64,000 nt of DNA from Calditrichota bacterium (GTDB lineage Bacteria > Electryoneota > RPQS01): contig JACJWA010000001.1 of NCBI GenBank assembly GCA_020637395.1, positions 434,001 to 498,000 on the forward strand. Direction: 5' to 3'. The position numbers and the translations under genes were made by a program. Each line of letters begins with the position of its first letter. Position 1 is the stretch's first letter. This document shows positions 36,379 through 44,404 of this stretch, piece after piece. The notes beneath the pieces were generated by a model. The model was not told the origin of the DNA. It was given only the letters and a program-made list of their open reading frames with translations, and ran no database searches.

Positions 36379-36774
36379 ATGAAATCAATTACAAATACAG
36401 ATGCGACGATTCTAGTGCAGAGACTTCACAACGAAGGCAACTTGATTTGGTACTTCGGCGCCAAAGTCATTTTAGTGCTGCCGAACAATGCCGTCAGCGT
36501 CAAGAACAAAGTGGAACTCATTCACGCATTGCGCGAACACGGCTATCTGCGACGAAACGAAACCTTAAATGACGAGGTGTGCAAGCACTTCCGTATGGCA
36601 GCAGAAGCAACAATGTTAGATGCCAAAGACTTCTTCGAAAGATTTCGCGGAGCTGACGCAGAAGCAGATCTGAAAGCAAACAAGAACAACATAGCGGGTA
36701 TCAAAGAAGTTCTTATGCATCACGTTGGAGATATGGTTTATGAAGACTACCGGACCGCTGTAGTAACAGCGTAA
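36379..36774 (+). CDS. Hypothetical accessory protein of the replication operon
   Basis: 131 residues. ATG 36379 has AAAGGGAACAAA directly upstream; earlier in-frame starts would read through the terminator hairpin and are rejected. The protein is soluble, helical and charged, with no recognised domain. It sits before a DUF5659-like gene and a primase-helicase on the same strand, so a replication or copy-number role is possible. Confidence 0.65.
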   Translation: MKSITNTDATILVQRLHNEGNLIWYFGAKVILVLPNNAVSVKNKVELIHALREHGYLRRNETLNDEVCKHFRMAAEATMLDAKDFFERFRGADAEADLKANKNNIAGIKEVLMHHVGDMVYEDYRTAVVTA

Positions 36775-36881
36775 CAGACAATCACGGACTTTATGTCCAT
36801 TTACTTTGACGGAATCAACTTTTTGCGGTCGTGCTTTTGCAAAGGCGCACGCAATATCTAACCCGAAAGAAAGGCACCACA

Positions 36882-37175
36882 ATGAAGACCAAAGATTTTG
36901 GTTTGATTACAACTTTGACTGCAAAGGGTCATCGCTATCTGGACTACCAGGTGGATGAACTTGGCAGGATATTCTTCCGCTTTCAGGATAGCCCGGAAAT
37001 CCGGGCTATTGAGGACGGATTTTTTAGAAACACCGTTTCTGTGCCGGTGCAGGATTTTATTAATGCACAGATGATGATGAAAACGCTCGTATTCGACATA
37101 CGAAGAAAGAACGCCAATGGGAATGAATTTACGACACGCAGTGGAAGAACCACTGACCGCTATCACACAGTCTAA
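36882..37175 (+). CDS. DUF5659-like small protein
   Basis: 97 residues. ATG 36882 follows GAAAGG with a 7-bp spacer. The sequence pattern 'K-T-K-D-F-x-L...L-x-x-K-G-x-x-x-L-D-x-x-x-D-x-x-G-R-x-F-F-x-F' and 'V-x-D-F-I-N-A-Q-x-x-x-K-x-L' fits DUF5659, small proteins of phages and mobile elements of unknown function that occur next to replication genes. It overlaps the next gene by 59 bp if that gene starts at 37117. A strong hairpin lies inside the coding sequence (36988-37009). Confidence 0.7.
   Translation: MKTKDFGLITTLTAKGHRYLDYQVDELGRIFFRFQDSPEIRAIEDGFFRNTVSVPVQDFINAQMMMKTLVFDIRRKNANGNEFTTRSGRTTDRYHTV
36988..37009. repeat. Hairpin inside the DUF5659-like gene
   Basis: Arms ATAGCCCGGA (36988-36997) and TCCGGGCTAT (37000-37009) form a perfect 10-bp inverted repeat with a 2-bp centre; a T6 tract follows 11 bp later (37020-37025). 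It could be an operator or a weak intragenic terminator. Confidence 0.5.
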
Positions 37176-39693
37176 TAATGATAATAGATTTGATCTTACA
37201 CTCTCGGTTTCGACCGTTACAGTAGCTACCAAGAAAGAAGCCATGAAAGTCCTAGACTTTCAGGCGCAGGCATTTGCCGCGAAACCTGGCTCGCCAGAAC
37301 TAGAACAACTATTCAAAACACAACTTTATTCAACAAACACTTGGTCCAGCGGATGCAACAATGCTGCGTACGTTGGCATGACCGGTGTCACGCTTGACTT
37401 TGACCACGACTTTTCGATTGGCGAAGCACAGCAAGCATTCGCCGACTACAACTATATACTACATACAAGCAGAACACACCAATATGCCGGCGACGGCGCA
37501 CCTGAAGACCGCTTTCGCGTGATTCTTCCTTTCGCGCCAAGTGGGTTGTACTATGTTAACGGCGTGGATGCCCGCAAGGTTTACAGCAAATTGTTAGACC
37601 AGTACCCACATGCCGATGTCTCGTGCACAAACCCTGGTCGCAAGTTTTTCCCCAGCACAAGGGAGCTTGATACCCCATTTCTATTGGACGTGCATGTAAC
37701 GGGCAGATACTTTAGCGTTGATATTGCTGATGCACCTGATGAAGAATTCCACAACGATGACACTCGAGTTTGGGATGGTGCACTACAACCCAGATCCGAG
37801 ATGGAACGCGTTCTGAAGTTTTGCCCGTTCGTACGCTGGATGGAAGCACACATCGATGATCCGACAGTTCACATCAGCGAGCCACTGAAATACAGTTACA
37901 TTTCCAATTTGTGTTGGTATGAAGGCGGAGCTGAACGAATACACCAAACGCTATCGCGTGACGTAAGACCACACAAATATGATCGCGACACCGTTAACGA
38001 CAAGATTGACCGCGTTCGAGACGTTGGCCCCCACAAGTACACCACAATTGCGCGGCTAAGCCCTGTCAATGCTCGATTGTGGGGGTGGCCTGGCGATGCT
38101 AGCTGGGTTGGACCTGCAAGCCCCGCAGGCTGGTCAAAGTACGGGCTTGTAATGAGCCGAAGCCCGATTCACAAGACCGGCGACATCTATATTCAATATG
38201 ACGACAAGCTGATTGTCGGTGATAGTGGGCATTGGAACGCAACGGATTTGAACACGCTGAAAGAAGGCGCGCTTCGCGCTACGCAGAAGTTACATGGAGT
38301 CTGTCCGTTCTGCGATGCAGATACTGCCGAATGGGGGAATGATACTTTTCACTTCAGCTATCTGTGGTGTCCGCAGTGTCACCAGCGCTACTACGAACAT
38401 CCTGACTCGCCGGGTGTGTTCGCATTCAAAGGCGAACTGATGCGCGTCGAAACACGTGCCGACAAGTTTGTCAGCATTGAACAGCTGCAAAAGGAAAACT
38501 TTCGTACTGATGATGATTGGAGATATGCACGTCGATTGGTGCTGAACGATCCAGACCGAAAGTACCTAAGTGAAGACTTTCAGATTCGGCGCATTGGCAG
38601 TGTGGACTTTGACCGAATTGGATTTGATTTCGACGTGAACGACAATGCAATTGTGTTCAAATATCCGGCGCGAAGCGTTGAAGTAAAAGACAATGGCCTA
38701 GTCAATGCGTTTATTGAACGCCTATTTGGTGAGTATTCGGAATTCATCAAAGATTGGATGGCCATGTACTGCTTCACCAACTACGTTAAACTCCCGGTAA
38801 TCGTTCTTGCTGGCGAGCGTTTTTCAGGAAAGAACACATTCGCCGAAATGATGGGGAAAATCTTCGAAAAGTTGATGGGATATTGGGATGGTGACGTTTG
38901 TGAATTCAATCCCCAATTCCAAAGCAAACTTTTGTTCGTCGATGAAAACAGGAATGCAACTAAACCCGAACAGTATGTAGAATTAAAGCGCATCACAGGC
39001 AATGAATTGATTCCGATTAACCGCAAGCACAAAGATGTGTTTTACGCGCGCAACAACCTTAATATCATATTCGCGACGAATGATGCCAAGCCTGTTGCGT
39101 TGAAGTGGGGCGAAGAGCCTACCGATGAACGTGTAAACAATTTCTTCATTCACTGGTGTACGTCGGCTGAAGTCGTTGACAATGAACTGAAGCATAAGCT
39201 TTGGGCCCGAATTGGACACTACGTACGTACAGAACTTCGTGCGAGATATGAACGCTTGGTCGCGAATTCTGACACACGTAACCGTTATTTCTTAGCTGCA
39301 CCTATCACACCTTATGCTCTTTCAATTTATGCATCGTCGAAGACCAGCGTCGAAGAAGAAACCGAGATTCTGGCCGAATGTATCGTGCGTGGTGTTGTTC
39401 CTCGCAACCCGCTTGAAGATGAACAGCCAGGGGACAAGAATCTACCAAACTTCAAGCCTATCAAACGGCCAGATAAGGACGAATACCATATTCCGCCGCG
39501 AAAATTGGTCAAGTTGATTAAGGCTCTAAAGCTGCCGGGAAATTACGACCTAAAGGCCTACATGAACACACTGGTGCGAATGAAGGTCATCAACCCGGTG
39601 GAGTACCGTACCGAAACAAAACGGTATGGATACCCAATTCTCCGGGCAAGAGATCACTATCCAGAATCAGGGCCAATGATCTGGGATGACTAA
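37117..39693 (+). CDS. Primase-helicase replication protein B (AEP-like + zinc ribbon + SF3-like helicase)
   Basis: 858 residues. The N-terminal primase-type domain has the acidic strand VTLDFDHD (~91) and RFRVILPF, with PGRKFFPS later. FCPFVRWM (~235) and W-P-G...S-P-A-G-W (~323-338) are shared with the 32997-35837 protein. A zinc ribbon follows (CPFCDAD...CPQCHQRYY, ~395-425). The helicase part has Walker A GERFSGKNT (~565), Walker B LLFVDENRN (~608) and IIFATNDAKP as sensor. This is the layout of phage/satellite primase-helicases such as D5 or P4-alpha relatives. ATG 37243 is an alternative start that avoids the overlap but would cut the first strand. It lies next to the candidate origin. 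Confidence 0.72.
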   Translation: MGMNLRHAVEEPLTAITQSNNDNRFDLTLSVSTVTVATKKEAMKVLDFQAQAFAAKPGSPELEQLFKTQLYSTNTWSSGCNNAAYVGMTGVTLDFDHDFSIGEAQQAFADYNYILHTSRTHQYAGDGAPEDRFRVILPFAPSGLYYVNGVDARKVYSKLLDQYPHADVSCTNPGRKFFPSTRELDTPFLLDVHVTGRYFSVDIADAPDEEFHNDDTRVWDGALQPRSEMERVLKFCPFVRWMEAHIDDPTVHISEPLKYSYISNLCWYEGGAERIHQTLSRDVRPHKYDRDTVNDKIDRVRDVGPHKYTTIARLSPVNARLWGWPGDASWVGPASPAGWSKYGLVMSRSPIHKTGDIYIQYDDKLIVGDSGHWNATDLNTLKEGALRATQKLHGVCPFCDADTAEWGNDTFHFSYLWCPQCHQRYYEHPDSPGVFAFKGELMRVETRADKFVSIEQLQKENFRTDDDWRYARRLVLNDPDRKYLSEDFQIRRIGSVDFDRIGFDFDVNDNAIVFKYPARSVEVKDNGLVNAFIERLFGEYSEFIKDWMAMYCFTNYVKLPVIVLAGERFSGKNTFAEMMGKIFEKLMGYWDGDVCEFNPQFQSKLLFVDENRNATKPEQYVELKRITGNELIPINRKHKDVFYARNNLNIIFATNDAKPVALKWGEEPTDERVNNFFIHWCTSAEVVDNELKHKLWARIGHYVRTELRARYERLVANSDTRNRYFLAAPITPYALSIYASSKTSVEEETEILAECIVRGVVPRNPLEDEQPGDKNLPNFKPIKRPDKDEYHIPPRKLVKLIKALKLPGNYDLKAYMNTLVRMKVINPVEYRTETKRYGYPILRARDHYPESGPMIWDD

Positions 39694-39699
39694 ATGACG

Positions 39700-39743
39700 A
39701 AAGTGCTGACACTCCGTAATAAGAAATGTCAGCACTTTTCTTC
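39700..39743 (+). terminator. Terminator after primase-helicase B
   Basis: A perfect 12-bp stem (AAAGTGCTGACA 39700-39711 with TGTCAGCACTTT 39727-39738), 15-nt loop, then TCTTC. It begins 7 bp after the stop. Confidence 0.8.
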
Positions 39744-39765
39744 TCTAATAATAGCACCTTACGGC

Positions 39766-39880
39766 TGCCAATGACGAAATGACAATTCAATTCTCCAAAA
39801 GTTTATAGAAGAGGAAGAGATGCGTACGTAAGAATCGCGGAATAAAAGTCGGAGAATTTTCTGTCATTTCGTCATTGGCA
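39766..39880. repeat. Long inverted repeat, candidate replication origin of the element
   Basis: Arms 39766-39796 and 39851-39880 share a perfect 19-bp outer block (TGCCAATGACGAAATGACA) and an inner AATTCTCC/GGAGAATT block, around a 54-bp AT-rich centre. The core AATGACGAAA also occurs at 39693-39702, giving two direct and one inverted copy. Location straight after the primase-helicase gene, and iterated motifs plus AT-rich centre, are what an origin would show. Confidence 0.55.
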
Positions 39881-40330
39881 CCATATTCTTAGATTTCCAC
39901 TGCTAAACAACAAGACTCCGAAGTTTACAGCGGCGGTGACGTTGCCGTCACCTGAAGAAAAAGCATGCCTTATCGAAGACGCGGGTTTCATCTAAACCCC
40001 GTCAGGATCTCCCACACCCAGTGGGGTAGGGTCTCTTCTGAACCTGGCATCGAACCCATATTCCAAAATTTTTTTTGTTGGTTTTTTGAAGGTTGTTATT
40101 TTCAAGAAGAAAAACAACGGCCTAGAATGCCCTGTACGGAGTTGCGACACTCCAAGCGTCCGATCCCACATCTAAAGGCCGATCGCGTGTCCTGGGTCAC
40201 GTATGGCCCTAAATCGAGGGTGTTCTAACAACTTCTGACGTGCGGAGACAGATAAGACCTACGACTTCAACTGGGATGCCTGCGAATTCATCTTGCAATT
40301 TGGTTGTTGTTAGTCGATTTTGGTGATCCG
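39881..40330. other. Intergenic region with several hairpins; possible structured RNA
   Basis: No protein gene is seen. Hairpins occur at 39935-39952 (GGTGACG/CGTCACC), 39978-40003 (10 bp with one bulged C) and 40011-40025 (CCCAC/GTGGG). They precede a T8 run at 40069-40076, and a GGGTTCGATGCC stretch resembling a tRNA T-loop is found on the minus strand at 40047-40058. It could be a structured RNA on the plus strand ending near 40076, or part of the origin. From 40077 to 40330 I see nothing further. Confidence 0.35.
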
Positions 40331-40367
40331 AAAAAAAAAGAGAACGGTCCGCATCGACGGGCCGTTC
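40331..40367 (-). terminator. Strong terminator of the two-gene unit 41611-40463
   Basis: A 10-bp stem with one G-U pair (GAACGGTCCG 40342-40351 with CGGGCCGTTC 40358-40367), followed on the minus strand by nine U residues (A9 at 40331-40339). Confidence 0.88.
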
Positions 40368-40462
40368 AAGCTCTTGGAAGACTTAAAGAATGCTGGTGGA
40401 CTTCTTCTTTTATACAATGCGATAGGAGTCGAACCAGAAAGTCTAATTTTTGAAACGAAGAA

Positions 40463-41209
40463 CTATCCTGGATAATAAGACGCTGCGGTGCCAGGTAAAT
40501 CGTTCTTTGAATCTGGAGCAACGGGATAATATGATTGTATTGCCTTATCGATCTCTACGTGCGGTTCGCTGACAATTAGAAGGTAGCCCGAAGTTGCTCG
40601 CCGAAAGTAAACTTTGACGGAATCGTTGGCGAGTCCACGAACAGTTGCTGCCAAATGAAGAGCCGCGCCAAACAGGAGAAAGGGGTTGGAATGGCTAACG
40701 GCTAGAGCAAGTTCAATGATACCGACTCCGGCTTGCTTGGCAAAGCTCCTAAAATCGTCGATTGCGGAATATTCACCATAAGAAAGCCTGCAAGCTCTGT
40801 ATCCGTTGTAAATGGCAAGTGTGCCTGCAAGTAAATCAAATGCATTTACAAAATTCCACTCAAGAGTCTTCGCTGAGCAGTACTTCAACACACCTGCGTC
40901 TCGCAAGACCTCTCCTGGTACAATTGGTAGTCCCTGTCTTGTAAAGAAGTCCGAAACGTAAACATGCTCAATGAAGTCGCCAACGTGCTGAGGATCGAGA
41001 ATCGGAAAATCATATATGGGGTGATGTCCAAATAGCCGATGCTGAAACACGCCCTGGTTTCTTCCCAATAAGTCGAGTAAGCGACCATAGGCAGACTCTC
41101 CAACTCCGTTAGCCTTCATCCAACCGTATATGTCACACTCATGGGCATATTCACGAACCACGAGAGAAGCGCCTTCTGCAAGCCGACGACGATCATGATC
41201 TAATAGCAT
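40463..41209 (-). CDS. Hypothetical protein with a hydrophobic central helix, second gene of a two-gene unit
   Basis: 248 residues, ATG 41209, 9 bp after the stop of the gene before it. I recognise no family. Visible features are a hydrophobic helical stretch at ~160-195 (VGIIELALAVSHSNPFLLFG) that could be a membrane segment or a buried helix, and a small-residue tail L-P-G-T-A-A-S-Y-Y-P-G. Neighbourhood to a ubiquitin-like operon suggests a target or adaptor, but it has its own promoter and terminator, so this is weak. Confidence 0.65.
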   Translation of the reverse strand: MLLDHDRRRLAEGASLVVREYAHECDIYGWMKANGVGESAYGRLLDLLGRNQGVFQHRLFGHHPIYDFPILDPQHVGDFIEHVYVSDFFTRQGLPIVPGEVLRDAGVLKYCSAKTLEWNFVNAFDLLAGTLAIYNGYRACRLSYGEYSAIDDFRSFAKQAGVGIIELALAVSHSNPFLLFGAALHLAATVRGLANDSVKVYFRRATSGYLLIVSEPHVEIDKAIQSYYPVAPDSKNDLPGTAASYYPG

Positions 41210-41218
41210 TTAGATACT

Positions 41219-41611
41219 CTAAGACTTTACAATGACTTGTTCTGTAAACTGCAAGACGCGGTCCAGATAACTGTTCCACGTCTTAATCTTGAGATCCATT
41301 GTGTTGTCATTGCCGATCGGGTTAATTAGACCGTCAAACCAACGCCGATATCTGCGGTCGCCTTGCGATACTGGTTTACTATACCACACCTGATCTAATT
41401 GTGAACGAATGTTGCCTGGTGCGATTCCGTGTTTAGCCAAGCAGTTCGCAATTGCATAGTCAAATGCTCGGCGATGCGGCTCGAGAAGTTCCATGATGTC
41501 CTTGGAAGTAAACTTGTCCGCGAAATTGTACATGGGCAAGGCACGCCTTTCGCGTTCAATCATCATTGTTACCTCATCCATAACTGCACGTTGCCGGTCA
41601 TTTAGATCCAT
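41219..41611 (-). CDS. Hypothetical small protein, first gene of a two-gene unit
   Basis: 130 residues. ATG 41611 was chosen because AGGAG lies 7 bp before it; the frame extends 14 codons further without a signal. It is helical and charged, with a Y/W-rich middle (VWYSKPVSQGDRRYRRWFDG). No domain recognised. It is driven by the promoter at 41666-41694 and followed closely by 40463-41209. Confidence 0.7.
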   Translation of the reverse strand: MDLNDRQRAVMDEVTMMIERERRALPMYNFADKFTSKDIMELLEPHRRAFDYAIANCLAKHGIAPGNIRSQLDQVWYSKPVSQGDRRYRRWFDGLINPIGNDNTMDLKIKTWNSYLDRVLQFTEQVIVKS

Positions 41612-41665
41612 CGCTAGTCTCCTGTTTTCCCGCTTTTTCAAGGGCGATTGCAAACCATGACACGA

Positions 41666-41694
41666 AAGATATCAGAAATCGCCTTCAAAATCAA
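41666..41694 (-). promoter_or_regulatory. Sigma-70 type promoter of the 41611-40463 unit
   Basis: On the minus strand TTGATT (41694-41689), 17-bp spacer, TATCTT (41671-41666), about 55 bp before ATG 41611. A palindrome GTGAACCAGTTCAC lies upstream at 41791-41804 and could be a regulator site. Confidence 0.6.
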
Positions 41695-41810
41695 TAAGCA
41701 CTAAGCGCACACGAAGTTTCGTTACACGTCGTAACCCAAATAAAAATAAACCATTATTCACATTGCCCCGGCATCACTGGCAACATTGCAGTGAACCAGT
41801 TCACAGACAT

Positions 41811-41837
41811 AAAAGAAAGAGCCCCCGCCAGGCTCTT
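41811..41837 (-). terminator. Terminator of the ubiquitin-like operon
   Basis: A 7-bp stem (AAGAGCC 41817-41823 with GGCTCTT 41831-41837), followed on the minus strand by TCTTTT. It lies 20 bp after the stop of the 32-residue gene. Confidence 0.75.
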
Positions 41838-41856
41838 CTTTCACAGGCCAAGTGAC

Positions 41857-41955
41857 CTACTTCTCGTCCTTGTCATCGTCCGACCGGTCATTGCCGCAGA
41901 CACGGTCTGCGACGCTACAAACTGCGTCAACGATGACGCAGCCCTTTCGATTCAT
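41857..41955 (-). CDS. 32-residue Cys-rich peptide gene at the end of the ubiquitin-like operon
   Basis: Starts at ATG 41955 and ends TAG 41857-41859. TAGGAG, which overlaps the stop codon of the E1-like gene, is its ribosome-binding site (AGGAG, 9-bp spacer). The peptide has three Cys at 6, 13 and 20, each separated by exactly seven positions, and an acidic/lysine tail (RSDDDKDEK). The terminator follows at once, so it is the last cistron of the operon. Not recognised. It could bind metal through the three Cys or be a modifier target; it might also be a translational fortuity, though signal quality argues against that. Confidence 0.6.
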   Translation of the reverse strand: MNRKGCVIVDAVCSVADRVCGNDRSDDDKDEK

Positions 41956-41967
41956 ATTGTTGTTCTC

Positions 41968-42624
41968 CTAGTTTGTGACTAGTGTCCACGTCGCGAGATC
42001 GAGAATCACACGATGTGGTAGTTGTTCGTTGTTTACGTAGCGCTTCACCAAGTTGCAGATGATTGCCGCACATGCAAGAGGCGAGTATGCCACGGCTCTG
42101 GCCGTACAAGGAAGATCGACTGACTCGGCATCAGTGTGCAACGTCTTCGAATACGTGACTCGATCATCACGTACTTGATTGCGAACGGTGTAGACAGTTA
42201 CGGTGTCCAAGCCCATTCGTGCATCGACGTACAACCGTAAGTTCGTCTGGTCTCGTATACCACGCCAGATATCCATGCGAGATTTCATGGAATCTACGCC
42301 ACTGATAACGACTTCGCCGACGGGTTGACCAGAGTAGAACTCTGCGATTGCAGTCGGTCTCTGACCTGCGAACTGTTTCATAACTGCACCAAGCGCATCA
42401 GCCTTCAGCATTCCAATCTGGTCATCGCTGTACATCTGGTTCGACCAGTTTTGTGGCTCGATTCGATCGCCATCGAAGGCTTGAATACTTGCACAGCCCA
42501 TTTTCCCAAGCCATACAGCGCATGTTGACCCGATGGCACCCAAGCCGATCATCGTCACGTCCAGCGATGAAAGTCTCTCCATATCCACAGCATCCTGCTG
42601 CCGAACAAATCTTGAAAGGTCCAT
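41968..42624 (-). CDS. E1-like activating enzyme (ThiF/UBA family)
   Basis: 218 residues from ATG 42624, which has GAGG 6 bp upstream; ATG 42630 and TTG 42636 are possible but poorly spaced. The Rossmann nucleotide site is IGLGAIGS (~26-33). The acidic turn FDGDRIEPQNWSNQ (~50-63) binds the ATP ribose and is followed by the usual N-x-x-Q. A Cys in LPCTARAVAY (~173) is the likely thioester residue. E1-like enzymes adenylate the C-terminal glycine of a Ubl and pass it to the E2. The compact size is that of ThiF-like bacterial E1 proteins. Its start lies 8 bp past the JAMM gene stop. Confidence 0.85.
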   Translation of the reverse strand: MDLSRFVRQQDAVDMERLSSLDVTMIGLGAIGSTCAVWLGKMGCASIQAFDGDRIEPQNWSNQMYSDDQIGMLKADALGAVMKQFAGQRPTAIAEFYSGQPVGEVVISGVDSMKSRMDIWRGIRDQTNLRLYVDARMGLDTVTVYTVRNQVRDDRVTYSKTLHTDAESVDLPCTARAVAYSPLACAAIICNLVKRYVNNEQLPHRVILDLATWTLVTN

Positions 42625-42632
42625 CGGCATCC

Positions 42633-43328
42633 TCAAAATGGTTCGAGTTCATCACGGTCCAATCCAAGCCATTCTAATTCGTCTTCGAGTTGGTCCATGG
42701 TCAATGCACCTCGCTCCTTAGCGTTTCGCAAGCTTGCAGGTCCGTAGTCACGATTTCTGGGAACAAAGGCGACCTCCTGCACTTTGGATTTGAACTCTGA
42801 CATGCACGCTTCTGCAAGACCCTCCACTAGTGGAAACTTTACTTCCCATTGGACATCTGCAAGATACATGTGACTCGGGTGATACTGGTCCAAACGCATG
42901 ATAGCATCTCGGCGCTTGTTGACAACCAGAGATAGAAGCCATTCGCTATTGGCGAGCCCGGAAATGCACGTTTCATCCTGACCGGACCAAAATACGGACA
43001 TGCTGCCATGCGAGTGGGCCCAGCATCGAAGTTTGCGAGAGTCAATGCCTTTGGCTTCAAGCTCTGTGATCAGTCTTGCGACATCGCTAGGATCCATGTC
43101 TGTTTCATCGTAGGAACAGTTCTGCTTGACGAGAAAGAAATCCGTGACGACCAATGCAGTGATGCAATTTGTATCTGCGTTCACGACTTCATCGACAAAA
43201 CCGAGACACGACACTTCACCCTTCGCCATGTCTGTCCATAGCCAGAGTTTCTGCATGGCAGTTGCTTCTACCTGAATCTTCACTCCCGCATCAACCGGCT
43301 GCCGCTGTGTCCTCTGCAAGTTCTGCAT
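42633..43328 (-). CDS. JAMM/MPN-family isopeptidase (deubiquitinase-like)
   Basis: 231 residues from ATG 43328, preceded by GAGGAGG at a good distance; the frame is open upstream only because it overlaps the E2 gene. The zinc-metalloprotease motif is complete: Glu in GFVDEV (~47), then H-S-H (105, 107), seven residues, S-G-Q-D (Ser115, Asp118). It is expected to trim the Ubl C-terminus to expose a Gly-Gly end (the Ubl ends in KGGA) and/or remove it from targets. It overlaps the E2-like gene by 38 bp and is followed by the E1-like gene. Confidence 0.87.
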   Translation of the reverse strand: MQNLQRTQRQPVDAGVKIQVEATAMQKLWLWTDMAKGEVSCLGFVDEVVNADTNCITALVVTDFFLVKQNCSYDETDMDPSDVARLITELEAKGIDSRKLRCWAHSHGSMSVFWSGQDETCISGLANSEWLLSLVVNKRRDAIMRLDQYHPSHMYLADVQWEVKFPLVEGLAEACMSEFKSKVQEVAFVPRNRDYGPASLRNAKERGALTMDQLEDELEWLGLDRDELEPF

Positions 43329-44385
43329 CGGCATCCTCCTCTTCGTTGTCTTCTTTTGGGCGGTTTGGGCAGTCATCTTCGTCGTGGTCATCGTACTGAT
43401 TGCAATGTGGGCACCACCAACATGATTCACAGTCTGAAATATCGTGCCCGTAGTCGTCACACCAACTGCAATACGGTTCGTCATCTTCATCTTCGACCCA
43501 GTTCGGGTCCCACTTTTCGATCTTCTGAAACGGATCGCTGCTGTTGTAAGAATGCAGGAATTGATGAACCAGTTGAAGCAATCCATGCATATCAAGTTCA
43601 CCTGCGAGACGTGAAACAAGATGCGAGATATTGCCGAAACAAATGTTGTTCGGATCGTCCGTCACGTGCGGATGCACATAACAATTCATCTCGGTACCGC
43701 CACTGATTAGCACTTTGCCAGTATCAAGTCTAACTTCCACGGTGTACGGATCGAAGTCGTATCGCCCGCCGTCATGTTCAAGCACAATAGGATACGTTGT
43801 TGCGATGACAGAATTGTCTTCGACCTTGATTGATTCGTAACAACTCGGTACCAACTTCATCATCTCGACAAACGTCTGTGTTGCTTTGGCTTTGATCAAT
43901 TCAGGTGCTCTGCTGAACAGCTTCAGAATCTCGTTGTCGCTTTCAATCTTGCGAGACAAAGTCATCACTTGCATACAAAGGCGTTCGAGTTCGTAGCGGT
44001 CATCGCGAAGGGAGCGCGCCAGTTCCTGTTTTCGTTCGACAGCAACCGACAGCGTTGTTTCGATCAATGCCTGTCGTTGACCATTTCGAAATGCACGGCA
44101 CATTCTTGGCAGATGTTGGTCGAGTATCTCGGACGTGATATCAACTCTGGGTGCGCCATACAACACAAGCCATTTATTGTTCACCTTGCCTACCAGCACA
44201 TCGGCCATGACAATAGAATGCCCTTCAATTGCCTTGCAGGTCGCAGAGTTTTTGTCGGCGAAGATGTGCACCGCAATTCCGACTTCGTGCCATTCGTGAA
44301 TGTCCATTTCTTTTGTCAGCAACGAAATCGGCGTGTGCCACTTAGTCGAATAGAACTGAACAAGCAATTCGAGTTGTTCGATCAT
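43291..44385 (-). CDS. E2-like conjugating enzyme with C-terminal zinc-binding region
   Basis: 364 residues, ATG 44385 with GAAGGAG 6 bp upstream. Residues ~1-160 are an unrecognised region ending in a coiled-coil-like stretch. Residues ~170-300 hold a bacterial E2-type fold: strands, then CYVHPHVTDDPNNICFGN with the conserved H-P-H and the candidate catalytic Cys249. The C-terminus is a Cys-rich cluster (CSWC, CESCWWCPHC) likely to bind zinc, and an acidic tail. The E2 accepts the activated Ubl from E1 and passes it to a target. The zinc part might recruit targets in place of an E3. Confidence 0.8.
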   Translation of the reverse strand: MIEQLELLVQFYSTKWHTPISLLTKEMDIHEWHEVGIAVHIFADKNSATCKAIEGHSIVMADVLVGKVNNKWLVLYGAPRVDITSEILDQHLPRMCRAFRNGQRQALIETTLSVAVERKQELARSLRDDRYELERLCMQVMTLSRKIESDNEILKLFSRAPELIKAKATQTFVEMMKLVPSCYESIKVEDNSVIATTYPIVLEHDGGRYDFDPYTVEVRLDTGKVLISGGTEMNCYVHPHVTDDPNNICFGNISHLVSRLAGELDMHGLLQLVHQFLHSYNSSDPFQKIEKWDPNWVEDEDDEPYCSWCDDYGHDISDCESCWWCPHCNQYDDHDEDDCPNRPKEDNEEEDADAELAEDTAAAG

Positions 44386-44404
44386 CGACGGCTCCTTCGA
44401 GAGC

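Noticed and set aside
36276..36572. ORF of 98 codons on the plus strand overlapping the terminator and the 36379 gene
   Set aside because: It reads through the hairpin and is in a different frame from the gene with a good ribosome-binding site; coding character is absent.
39873..39889. Plus-strand TGGCACC motif as a sigma-54 promoter
   Set aside because: The -12 part reads TCTTA, lacking the GC dinucleotide, and no gene starts downstream on that strand.
40430..40450. Possible tRNA signature (minus-strand GGTTCGACTCC) near 40430
   Set aside because: Neither the acceptor nor the anticodon arm can be built around it, and the T-arm bases do not pair.
42633..43619. JAMM gene starting at ATG 43619
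   Set aside because: The first ~97 codons overlap the E2 gene in another frame and have a Thr-rich, non-domain composition; ATG 43328 has a proper GAGGAGG site.
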